A stretch of 5,101 bases of DNA from Saprospiraceae bacterium (GCA_023300255.1 JALZWC010000811.1:1-5101), one strand, 5' to 3'; shown: positions 1 through 5,060, counted from the stretch's first letter. Notes: generated from the letters alone by a model not told the origin. Made by a program: numbers and translations.

Positions 1-1
1 T

Positions 2-145
2 GCGGTTTTCAAAGAGTTCTTAGAAGAAAACCAGCCCGCTGACGCAGTCGGGTCTATCTGGCTAGCTAGACAGGCGGGAATTACTTCGCATTATGGCTCA
101 TCTTATTCTGTCTCTTTCACTAAAGAAAAAACGTACTCAAAATAA
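2..145 (+). CDS. 3' end of an unidentified protein-coding gene (5' truncated by window edge)
   Basis: Reading frame 2 is open from the window edge to a TAA at 143-145 and gives 47 residues. The other two forward frames hit stops within the first 45 bases. The fragment is mixed polar and hydrophobic, with a stretch reading GSIWLARQAGITSHYGSS followed by a basic, polar tail ending KEKTYSK. I do not recognise the family, and no catalytic motif can be named. The base composition here (GACGCAGTCGGG, GCGGGA) is somewhat more GC-rich than the rest of the window, which fits real coding sequence. Unlike the four genes downstream, its stop codon is not followed by heptamer repeats or an ACGTTGACA core. 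It could be a chance open frame because it is short, but the position, the frame and the drop to AT-rich sequence after the stop favour a true gene end. Confidence 0.6.
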   Translation, partial: AVFKEFLEENQPADAVGSIWLARQAGITSHYGSSYSVSFTKEKTYSK

Positions 146-363
146 CATTTATTTATATTTCATTCCTGAACAAAATTTCTTTCTTTCCTGTTATCATTTA
201 TTCAGCCCTTTTTCATTATAGGTAATAGATACTTTGCTAGACGACTTTTCAATTAGTTAAGTATATCTTTATACTAATTTAGAGCCTAAGATTGGCTTAA
301 ATTAGGCTTCTAAGTATTCGGTAGTCTAATCTCAGATCTGTCTATTAATCAACTTCTCTGATA
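146..363 (+). promoter_or_regulatory. Non-coding leader upstream of the S8 protease, with weak hairpins
   Basis: This 218-bp AT-rich gap has no open frame worth reporting. Two small inverted repeats are visible. AGTATA (260-265) and TATACT (270-275) are separated by TCTT. AGCCTAA (283-289) and TTAGGCT (302-308) surround a 12-base loop that contains a competing TAAG/CTTA pair (287-290 and 296-299). TATCTTTA at 264-271 is one base off the Bacteroidota -7 consensus TAnnTTTG, but the nearest upstream TTTG (233-236) is 27 bases away, which is too far for a normal promoter. The promoter of the protease gene presumably lies here, but I cannot place it. Neither hairpin is followed by a T-run, so they are not convincing terminators. 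Confidence 0.25.
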
Positions 364-1989
364 ATGTATTTCATGCGTTACCTCATTGTATTACTTTTTT
401 TATTTTTATCTATTCTCGTTTCCGGACAGACTAATTTGTCTAATTATTGGGTGGAGCTCCAAGATAAGCACGAAACAACATATAGTATATTCTACCCGCA
501 AGCTTACCTATCGCCGAGGGCCTTAGCACGTAGACATCGACACCATATCCCAATAGATTCCATGGATTTGCCGGTCAATGAACAATACCTAGCTGTGATT
601 GCAGCGATGGATGTTCGTATAAGGCATACTTCTAAATGGTTAAATTCGGTGACCGTAGTCACGACGGATAGTCTTGCACAGCAATTAAAAGAACTGACTT
701 TTGTAAAAAAAGTAGAACGGGTAGGGCGCTATCATGAACCAACTGAAAAGAAAGAGAATGTTCGGAATGTACCTATAGAATCATATGAACGGACGCCAGG
801 TTACTATGGCTATGGTTCGTTACAAATTAGTATGGTGAATGGCCATGCTTTACATCGCTTAGGGTATCAGGGTACAGACGTATATGTAGGTGTTCAAGAT
901 GGTGGATTCAATAAAGCAGATGTAATGCCTTTTTTTGATAGCTTAAGGGTACACGATCAACTATTACCAGGTAAAGACTTCGTGGATGGAGATGACTATA
1001 TCTACGAATCAGCGGCACATGGTAGTTCCGTATTGTCCATAATGGCTAGTAACCTACCTTACTTATATGTAGGAACGGCCCCAAAAGCGACTTATCTCTG
1101 TATGAAAACGGAAGATGTTCGATCTGAATCAATTACAGAAGAATGTAATTGGGTAGCTGCTATAGAGTATGCAGATAGTATGGGAGTTGATGTGATTAAT
1201 TCTTCCTTAGGGTACACTGAATTCTCAGAAGACACGATGAATTATGAGTACGATGATTTAAATGGACAGATATCAAGAGCATCAAGAGCTGCAGAGGTGG
1301 CCTTTTCAAAAGGGGTTTTTGTAGTAAATAGCGCAGGTAATTCAGGAGCTGGCTCTTGGAAATTCGTGGGGACACCAGCTGATAGCCGAGGGGTATTTGC
1401 TATTGGTGCAGTAACACCGAGCAGGAGTAGAGCAAGATTTAGTTCTTTTGGACCGACTTCCGATGGACGTATTAAACCTAATATCTCTGCTATGGGACAG
1501 CAAGTAGCAGTGGCCTCTCTTAAAGGATATGATATTAGCGTAAGTAATGGTACTTCTCTATCCTCGCCTTTGATTGCAGGATTGGTGGCAAATCTAAAAC
1601 AAGCTTTTCCTCATAAGAGTAATGAAGCCATTCAATTAGCTATTGAACAAAGTGCGAGCCAAGCCAATGATCCAGATAATGTATTAGGGTATGGAATTCC
1701 AGATTTTTACAAAGCTTATAGTTTATTAAAAGGAAATAATAACAAGCAATTGCAAGCAGTAGAAATTTTTGCATCGAGGGACCAATTAGAGATCATCTAT
1801 TTGGCACCTATAAATGACAGAGCGATTTTATCTATCTATGATTGGTCTGGAAAAGTACACTTAAAAAGAAAAATACCTGCGAAAAAACAATTTGAAAGTA
1901 CTTTACTGGAATATAAGTTACCTAAAGGCGTTTATTATTTAAGTTTAGAAATGGAAGAGGAAGTTCGTCAAGTCTATTTTGTAAGATAA
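364..1989 (+). CDS. Secreted S8 family (subtilisin-like) serine protease with T9SS C-terminal sorting domain
   Basis: This 541-residue protein is an exported subtilase that hydrolyses peptide bonds outside the cell or at its surface. Residues 1-21 form a signal peptide (Met-Arg, long Leu/Ile/Val core, SG-Q cleavage region). Residues about 28-122 match the propeptide seen in Bacteroidota subtilases (LSPRALARR, a motif ending in IPID, SKWLNSVTV). The catalytic domain spans about 172-452: Asp179 in VGVQDGG, His219 in AAHGSSV, oxyanion Asn326 in SAGNSG, Ser398 in NGTSLSSP, plus the usual SSFGPTSDGRIKPNI segment before the Ser. Residues about 465-541 resemble a type A T9SS sorting domain (LSIYDWSGK, then LPKGVYYLSLE, ending VYFVR), although the usual PNP motif at its start is missing. 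An alternative start is Met4 at 373, which leaves a cleaner signal peptide; neither start has a Shine-Dalgarno sequence. All catalytic residues are present, so it is probably active. The substrate is unknown. Confidence 0.95.
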   Translation: MYFMRYLIVLLFLFLSILVSGQTNLSNYWVELQDKHETTYSIFYPQAYLSPRALARRHRHHIPIDSMDLPVNEQYLAVIAAMDVRIRHTSKWLNSVTVVTTDSLAQQLKELTFVKKVERVGRYHEPTEKKENVRNVPIESYERTPGYYGYGSLQISMVNGHALHRLGYQGTDVYVGVQDGGFNKADVMPFFDSLRVHDQLLPGKDFVDGDDYIYESAAHGSSVLSIMASNLPYLYVGTAPKATYLCMKTEDVRSESITEECNWVAAIEYADSMGVDVINSSLGYTEFSEDTMNYEYDDLNGQISRASRAAEVAFSKGVFVVNSAGNSGAGSWKFVGTPADSRGVFAIGAVTPSRSRARFSSFGPTSDGRIKPNISAMGQQVAVASLKGYDISVSNGTSLSSPLIAGLVANLKQAFPHKSNEAIQLAIEQSASQANDPDNVLGYGIPDFYKAYSLLKGNNNKQLQAVEIFASRDQLEIIYLAPINDRAILSIYDWSGKVHLKRKIPAKKQFESTLLEYKLPKGVYYLSLEMEEEVRQVYFVR

Positions 1990-2024
1990 AGTGGTAAGTA
2001 TAAAGTATAAAGTATGAAGTTCTG
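1990..2024 (+). repeat. Heptamer repeat array directly after the protease stop codon (left half of composite element)
   Basis: Five 7-bp units follow the TAA (1987-1989) without a gap: AGTGGTA, AGTATAA twice, AGTATGA and AGTTCTG. The period is exact although the units drift. The array leads into the ACGTTGACA core at 2027-2035. Bases 1996-2020 are the left arm of a perfect 25-bp inverted repeat whose right arm is 2157-2181. Confidence 0.85.
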
Positions 2025-2026
2025 AG

Positions 2027-2035
2027 ACGTTGACA
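2027..2035 (+). repeat. ACGTTGACA core, copy 1
   Basis: This is a 9-bp motif that recurs after every complete gene in the window: exact at 4243-4251 and 5061-5069, and as ACGTTGTCA at 3426-3434. It begins 37 bases after the protease stop. It contains a perfect TTGACA (2030-2035) with CATAAC 17 bases further on (2053-2058), so it could double as a -35 element; this is inference. An inverted, one-mismatch copy lies at 2121-2129. Confidence 0.7.
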
Positions 2036-2071
2036 ACCAATGTTTAAAAAATCATAACGGTCTACTTTATT

Positions 2072-2100
2072 TTGACACTTTTACTAAATTATTTTACAGT
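2072..2100 (+). promoter_or_regulatory. Candidate promoter for the transglutaminase-like gene
   Basis: TTGACA at 2072-2077 is followed, after a 17-base spacer, by TACAGT at 2095-2100 (4 of 6 matches to TATAAT). The TTTG at 2071-2074 also fits the -33 element of Bacteroidota promoters, but no good TAnnTTTG partner is seen. The position, about 100 bases before the ATG at 2201, would place the inverted core and the pyrimidine-rich heptamer array in the 5' UTR. Such short matches occur by chance in AT-rich DNA. Confidence 0.3.
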
Positions 2101-2120
2101 GTACTAAGTTAAGAATTAGT

Positions 2121-2129
2121 TGCCAACGT
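2121..2129 (-). repeat. Inverted core, TGCCAACGT (copy 1')
   Basis: Read on the minus strand this is ACGTTGGCA, one mismatch from the ACGTTGACA core at 2027-2035. It sits between the candidate promoter and the right-hand heptamer array, in mirror order to the left half of the element. Confidence 0.6.
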
Positions 2130-2133
2130 TCTC

Positions 2134-2182
2134 CTACTTCCTACTTCCTACTTCCTACTTCATACTTTATACTTTATACTTC
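2134..2182 (+). repeat. Pyrimidine-rich heptamer array just upstream of the transglutaminase-like gene
   Basis: Seven consecutive 7-bp units run without a gap: CTACTTC four times, ATACTTT twice and ATACTTC once, followed by decayed units (ATACC, TACTACTTC) up to 2196. The ATACTTT part pairs exactly with the AGTATAA array after the protease stop. The identical CTACTTC copies suggest recent expansion, and such tracts can change length by slipped-strand replication. Any length change would alter the leader of the gene starting at 2201 by multiples of 7 bp. A TTG at 2120 is in frame with that gene through the array, but the encoded Tyr/Phe/Leu/Pro/Thr-rich stretch is a by-product of the repeat. 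Confidence 0.9.
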
Positions 2183-2200
2183 ATACCTACTACTTCAATA

Positions 2201-3379
2201 ATGATACAAAACACGCTTTTATTTTTTCTGAGTTGTTTTATCACATTGCTCTTTTCATTTAATGAGCCAGCCCCTAGCAAAACAATCGAATTTTCTTTTT
2301 ATACAGAAACCATCAAGATTCCATACGATCCTGAAATTGTAATTAATCAACGGGTGAAATTAGAAGAAGAGTATATCGTTCAGTTTTATAAAAAAATGGA
2401 GCGTGCGCCTTATCAATCTGTGTTGTCAGAACTGCGGACTGCCAAACATCAATATCAATTGAACGATTGGTTGTTTTATGAATTGGTAGAAAAGACGGTG
2501 AACAAGGTATTTATGGGTAAAGGCACTTCTTACAAAGTATTAGCTACTTGGTTTTTGATGTCCAAACTTCATTATGATACCCGGTTAGCATTTTTAGGAA
2601 ATACAGCTTATCTCTATGTTAAGACGTTAGACAATATCTATGAAACGCCAATGATCGAGGAGAAAGGAAGTAGATATTTTGGTTTAACAGAATTACAATA
2701 TAAAAGAACGAAGCGCTCAAAAGCTATTTATCTATTAAACTTTATTGCGACGCCTAATGGTAAACCCTTTTCCTTAGCTTTCAATCGCTTACCAGCACTC
2801 CAATCGACTATTGAGCAAAAAGATTTTTCTTTCCAATGGCGGGAAAAGAAATATAAAGTAGTAGCAGAAGTAGATAAAACGCTTGTTGAAATCATGCGTA
2901 AGTATCCAATTATAGATGAGTCTGGATATATTAAAGTTCCTTTTTCCGATAATTTGAAAAACACCTTAATTCGCCAGTTAGGGGCTATTATTAAGGACAA
3001 ACCAATTAGGCTACAGTTAGAGATATTATCTTCTTTTACTAGGTCTGCTTTTCAATATAAAGAGGATGAAGCTTATTTTGGAAGAAGTAAGCCAATGATT
3101 CGAGAAGAAGTATTTCATTATGCTTATTCTGATTGTGAAGACCGTTCGGCGGTGTTTTATGGACTGGTTGATGAATTATTACACCTACCTATGTTGGTTA
3201 TTGCTTTTTCCGATCACCTAACGATTGCAGTAGCATTAAAAGATTCTATTGGTACAGCAATACGACACAAAGGTAAAAACTACTATATTTGCGATCCCAC
3301 TGGGCCTAGTAACTCCTCAGAAATTGGTTACCCTCCCAAAGGATATGAACGGAAGTCCTTTGAGATTTTGTTAGACTAA
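2201..3379 (+). CDS. Exported transglutaminase-like cysteine protein
   Basis: This is a 392-residue protein. The ATG at 2201 is chosen because it gives a clean signal peptide (residues 1-20, hydrophobic core LLFFLSCFITLLF, then polar SFNEP). The longer in-frame TTG start at 2120 would read through the heptamer array. The C-terminal part (about 270-392) has a transglutaminase-like fold signature: Cys312 in YSDCEDRSAVFYGLV, His339 in SDHLTIAVAL and Asp365 in YYICDPTGPS, in the order and spacing of a papain-like Cys-His-Asp triad. Residues about 80-165 (LNDWLFYELV, WFLMSKLHYDTRLAF, NIYETP) match the N-terminal half of a conserved Bacteroidota family. This half looks like a second, degenerate transglutaminase unit with Ser110 where the Cys would be. 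Members could cleave or crosslink peptides, but no substrate is known. It lies 211 bp after the protease gene, too far to argue for co-translation. Confidence 0.85.
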   Translation: MIQNTLLFFLSCFITLLFSFNEPAPSKTIEFSFYTETIKIPYDPEIVINQRVKLEEEYIVQFYKKMERAPYQSVLSELRTAKHQYQLNDWLFYELVEKTVNKVFMGKGTSYKVLATWFLMSKLHYDTRLAFLGNTAYLYVKTLDNIYETPMIEEKGSRYFGLTELQYKRTKRSKAIYLLNFIATPNGKPFSLAFNRLPALQSTIEQKDFSFQWREKKYKVVAEVDKTLVEIMRKYPIIDESGYIKVPFSDNLKNTLIRQLGAIIKDKPIRLQLEILSSFTRSAFQYKEDEAYFGRSKPMIREEVFHYAYSDCEDRSAVFYGLVDELLHLPMLVIAFSDHLTIAVALKDSIGTAIRHKGKNYYICDPTGPSNSSEIGYPPKGYERKSFEILLD

Positions 3380-3385
3380 TGTTTT

Positions 3386-3498
3386 AGAAGTCAGATCGCC
3401 TACGGCTGTCAGAAGTCAGACCACTACGTTGTCAGAAGCATGCTGCGTCAACATCATAAGTCTGACTACTGACAGCGAAGCGAAGCGATCTGACTTCT
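3386..3498. repeat. 113-bp imperfect palindrome between transglutaminase-like and DinB-like genes (composite element 2)
   Basis: Three nested stems can be read. Bases 3386-3399 pair perfectly with 3485-3498 (14 bp, starting AGAAGTCAGATCG). GCTGTCAG at 3405-3412 pairs with 3469-3476. AGTCAGA at 3414-3420 pairs with 3461-3467 after one A/A mismatch. The apex holds ACGTTGTCA (3426-3434), the palindrome AGCATGCT (3437-3444) and an inverted, degenerate core CGTCAACAT (3446-3454). The arms are made of GTCAGAA-type heptamers, and the right arm also has a GCGAA repeat (3475-3487). It is richer in G+C than the AT-rich sequence around it. It starts 6 bases after the stop codon of the preceding gene. 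Confidence 0.9.
3426..3434 (+). repeat. Core copy 2, ACGTTGTCA
   Basis: It differs by one base from the ACGTTGACA core and begins 46 bases after the TAA at 3377-3379. TTGTCA (3429-3434) has CATCAT 17 bases further on (3452-3457), parallel to the TTGACA and CATAAC pair at core copy 1. Within the hairpin, GTTG (3428-3431) pairs with CAAC (3449-3452). Confidence 0.55.
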
Positions 3499-3510
3499 GA
3501 CTTCTGATTT
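3490..3510 (+). repeat. Three CTGACTT-type heptamers upstream of the DinB-like gene
   Basis: CTGACTT occurs twice and CTGATTT once with an exact 7-base period. They overlap the right arm of the palindrome and mirror the AGAAGTC units on its left arm. A six-base TTTTAA-type repeat (3508-3524) follows, which looks like a decayed or independent microsatellite. Confidence 0.8.
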
Positions 3511-3541
3511 TAATTTTAATTTTGACTTCTAAAAATAAATA

Positions 3542-4192
3542 ATGAGATTCCTCTACTTGCTATTCGTATTTTTAATGTTTACAAGCTGTAAAGCACAACA
3601 AGGGATTGTTGATGTAGCAACACCAGTTATGAAGAAGCCTATTCCTGTAAAACAAGATAGTACTCCTGTCGTACCTTACCATCAAATACCTGATTATCCA
3701 ACATCTTATGAACCGCAAAATGTGGCTGCCAGAATGGTAGATGGATTAGGCTATAGATACCATTGGGTAACTAAAGATTTGCGTCCTGTTGATTTGACTT
3801 ATCAGCCTAGTGAAAGTGGTAAAACAGTAGCGGAGACACTAGAGCATATGTATGGTCTATCCTTGGTGATTAAAAATGGAGTGTTTGCCCTTCCTAATAT
3901 CAGACCAGCAGAATCGCCAGAGCATACCTTTGAAGAACGCCGTTTAGCTACTTTGCAAAACTTAAAAGAAGCAAGTATTCAACTAAAGGCTGCCAGTCCT
4001 CAAGATTTAGAAAATTTTAAAGTAATTTTTCAAAGAGGAGACAAAATTTCTGAATTTCCTTTTTGGCATTTAATCAATGGACCGATTGCGGATGCTATCT
4101 ATCATTGTGGTCAGGTGGTTGCGTTCAGAAGAGCTTCGGGTAATCCTCAGCAAACAGGAGTGAATGTGTTTACAGGGAAGACTAAGGAGTAG
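3542..4192 (+). CDS. DinB-fold lipoprotein
   Basis: This is a 216-residue protein. Residues 1-16 are a lipoprotein signal (Met-Arg, hydrophobic core, lipobox FTSC with Cys16), so it should be anchored in a membrane by lipidated Cys16. A Pro-rich, disordered linker (about 17-60) follows. The rest resembles a DinB-like four-helix bundle: AARMVDGLGYRYHWVT (62-77), TVAETLEHMYGL (95-106, His102), then FPFWHLINGPIADAIYHCGQVVAFRRASGNP in two parts (172-187 and 188-202) with His176 and His188. DinB-fold proteins usually bind a metal through three His, the last two spaced H-x3-H; here Asp184 stands four residues before His188, so the metal site may be altered. Known relatives include thiol-dependent transferases, but this subgroup has no assigned reaction. 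The ATG lies 17 bases after a TTTTGAC tract, without a Shine-Dalgarno sequence. Confidence 0.8.
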   Translation: MRFLYLLFVFLMFTSCKAQQGIVDVATPVMKKPIPVKQDSTPVVPYHQIPDYPTSYEPQNVAARMVDGLGYRYHWVTKDLRPVDLTYQPSESGKTVAETLEHMYGLSLVIKNGVFALPNIRPAESPEHTFEERRLATLQNLKEASIQLKAASPQDLENFKVIFQRGDKISEFPFWHLINGPIADAIYHCGQVVAFRRASGNPQQTGVNVFTGKTKE

Positions 4193-4241
4193 GTAATAAG
4201 TAATAAGTAGGAGGTAAGAGGTAAGAGGTAATAAGTAATAT
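4193..4241 (+). repeat. Seven-unit heptamer array abutting the DinB-like stop codon
   Basis: Seven gapless 7-bp units start on the base after the TAG (4190-4192): GTAATAA, GTAATAA, GTAGGAG, GTAAGAG, GTAAGAG, GTAATAA and GTAATAT. All begin with GTA and the strand is almost free of C. The array may extend one unit back into the coding sequence (GGAGTAG at 4186-4192), so the stop codon may itself be repeat-derived. It leads straight to the ACGTTGACA core at 4243. Confidence 0.95.
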
Positions 4242-4295
4242 GACGTTGACATCTGATGTTTGATGTTTGGAACTCTCCTTCATCAATTACTTATT
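4230..4295. repeat. 10-bp inverted repeat, vestigial right arm of composite element 3
   Basis: AATAAGTAAT at 4230-4239 is the exact reverse complement of ATTACTTATT at 4286-4295. The loop holds the core, a short ACATC/GATGT hairpin (4249-4253 and 4255-4259) and two TGATGTT units with a 7-base period (4254-4267). No inverted core is visible on the right side, so the element looks partly decayed compared with the two before it. Confidence 0.6.
4243..4251 (+). repeat. ACGTTGACA core, copy 3
   Basis: An exact copy of the core, 50 bases after the TAG of the DinB-like gene and one base after the heptamer array. No plausible -10 element lies 16-19 bases after its TTGACA, which weakens the idea that the core works mainly as a promoter. 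Confidence 0.7.
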
Positions 4296-4300
4296 TATAA

Positions 4301-4412
4301 AACGATTTTTCGGTTGACTTGATCATATTGATAAAGTGATTTGGAGGAGTTAAACGTAGCTTAGACCTCTGGTCTGAGTAGCTAAGATATTTTCTTAATT
4401 GGAATAAAAGCT
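4301..4412 (+). promoter_or_regulatory. Leader of the DUF4833 gene with a compact stem-loop
   Basis: The region between the repeat element and the ATG at 4413 contains a strong stem-loop: CTTAGACC (4360-4367), loop TCT, GGTCTGAG (4371-4378), eight pairs including one T-G. CTTAG (4360-4364) can pair instead with CTAAG (4382-4386), giving two exclusive folds. A Shine-Dalgarno-like GGAGGAG (4343-4349) lies upstream with no start codon after it, and a T-rich TATTTTCTTAATT (4388-4400) follows the stem. The layout could suit an attenuator or protein-binding leader, but it matches no riboswitch I know. TTGACT at 4314-4319 has no good -10 partner. Confidence 0.3.
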
Positions 4413-5009
4413 ATGAATTGGATTACGCAATATTGGATTTTAACAATAGGTTTATCTATAATAGTATTCCCTATTAATGGAATAATTGATGTTTCTAAAA
4501 CGATAGATCATTCCTGGGAAGCGCCAGGATGGGAAGAACGCACCGAATGGCCAGCCGACTATCCACGCCCTCCTAAAACAGAACAGAGCCTATTTTATAT
4601 TCAACGAAATTTGAATACGAATACGATTGTATATGACATAGACTTAAAGGATGGAACGATTAAGTCACGGCACCCAATAGACGCTTATTGGCTAAGATAT
4701 GGAGAAGAAGGGGCTAGACAAGACTTGAGTTGGTTGCAGGCAGTATTAGCCTATGGTTATTCTTCAAAACAGATAGAACAAGGATATCAGATTAAGTTAA
4801 AAGCTTATAATGATCGATACTTGCAACTAGAACAAATAGAGGGGCATTGGAAAGCAGTGATGAAGATTAATAATATAGATTGTTACCTTCAAAATTTTTA
4901 TGTATATGCAGATGAATCAGGTATTTTTCCTGATGTGAAATATGTAGACATATATGGGTATCACCCGGTAACTGGTGCGCTGGAAGTAGAGCGGATACTG
5001 AATCAGTAA
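4413..5009 (+). CDS. DUF4833 family protein with N-terminal membrane or signal segment
   Basis: This is a 198-residue protein. Residues 7-25 are hydrophobic (WILTIGLSIIVFP, then INGII) with no clear lipobox or cleavage motif, so it may be a signal peptide or membrane anchor. After a Pro/Trp-rich linker (WPADYPRPPK) the domain follows the DUF4833 pattern known in Bacteroidota: LFYIQRNLNTNTIVYDI (60-76), YWLRYGEEG (92-100), LAYGY (112-116), and a C-terminal YVDIYGYHPVTG (177-188) ending in VERI. No catalytic residues are known for the family, and no reaction can be assigned. The ATG has a weak GGA at 4401-4403, nine bases upstream. The stop is followed after one base by degenerate heptamers. 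Confidence 0.8.
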   Translation: MNWITQYWILTIGLSIIVFPINGIIDVSKTIDHSWEAPGWEERTEWPADYPRPPKTEQSLFYIQRNLNTNTIVYDIDLKDGTIKSRHPIDAYWLRYGEEGARQDLSWLQAVLAYGYSSKQIEQGYQIKLKAYNDRYLQLEQIEGHWKAVMKINNIDCYLQNFYVYADESGIFPDVKYVDIYGYHPVTGALEVERILNQ

Positions 5010-5010
5010 C

Positions 5011-5059
5011 GAATAGACTTAATTCTGAATGAAAAATTTTGAATTTTGAATGCTTGTAA
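5011..5059 (+). repeat. Degenerate heptamer array after the DUF4833 stop codon
   Basis: Seven 7-base frames fill the space from one base after the TAA (5007-5009) to the core: GAATAGA, CTTAATT, CTGAATG, AAAAATT, TTGAATT, TTGAATG and CTTGTAA. Only the TTGAATT/TTGAATG/CTGAATG units are clearly related, so the array is more decayed than the others, but the length and the position relative to the core match the array at 4193-4241. Confidence 0.6.
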
Positions 5060-5060
5060 A

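Larger units (their letters stand above)
1996..2181. repeat. Perfect 25-bp inverted repeat bracketing the gap between protease and transglutaminase-like genes
   Basis: The left arm 1996-2020 (starts AAGTATAAAG, ends TATGAAGT) is the exact reverse complement of 2157-2181. The arms are built from heptamers and enclose 136 bp that hold two opposed core motifs (2027-2035 and 2121-2129), themselves inverted. Together they make a nested palindrome of the form heptamers, core, spacer, core, heptamers. In DNA it could extrude as a cruciform, and in RNA it would form a long AU-rich stem linking the protease 3' UTR to the leader of the next gene. There is no T-tract directly after the right arm, so it is not a classic terminator. 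Confidence 0.85.
3386..3524 (+). terminator. Possible terminator: long hairpin followed by T-rich tract
   Basis: The right arm of the 3386-3498 hairpin runs into a T-rich stretch (3508-3524, TTTTAATTTTAATTTT-like). A transcript of the transglutaminase-like gene would therefore end in a strong stem-loop and a U-rich tail. The tail starts about 10 bases after the stem and is broken by A pairs, so it is not a textbook intrinsic terminator. If it acts as one, the next gene (ATG 3542) would need a promoter within the hairpin region. Confidence 0.35.

Noticed and set aside
226..271. Bacteroidota promoter (TTTG with TAnnTTTG-like TATCTTTA) for the protease gene
   Set aside because: The two elements are 27 bases apart, outside the usual spacing, and each is a weak or common match in AT-rich DNA.
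2120..2200. N-terminal extension of the transglutaminase-like protein from the TTG at 2120
   Set aside because: The 27 extra residues are translated heptamer repeat (Tyr/Phe/Leu/Pro/Thr-rich), and they would push the real signal peptide (Met at 2201) inside the protein.
2617..2634. ACGTTAGACA inside the transglutaminase-like gene as another core copy
   Set aside because: It has an extra base relative to the core and no flanking heptamers, and lies in coding sequence; likely coincidence.
2728..3000. Minus-strand open frame of 90 codons
   Set aside because: It lies wholly inside the transglutaminase-like gene, has no recognisable domain, and its composition mirrors the sense gene.
3386..3498. 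CRISPR array
   Set aside because: Repeats are 7 bp and tandem or inverted; there are no regularly spaced 25-40 bp direct repeats with unique spacers and no cas genes.
4070..4252. Minus-strand open frame of 60 codons
   Set aside because: Its Leu/Tyr-rich N-terminus is the heptamer array read backwards, and the rest is antisense to the DinB-like gene.
4256..4300. 14-codon leader ORF after core copy 3
   Set aside because: No ribosome binding site, no distinctive codon run (such as stacked regulatory codons), and it overlaps the TGATGTT repeat; a chance frame is enough to explain it.
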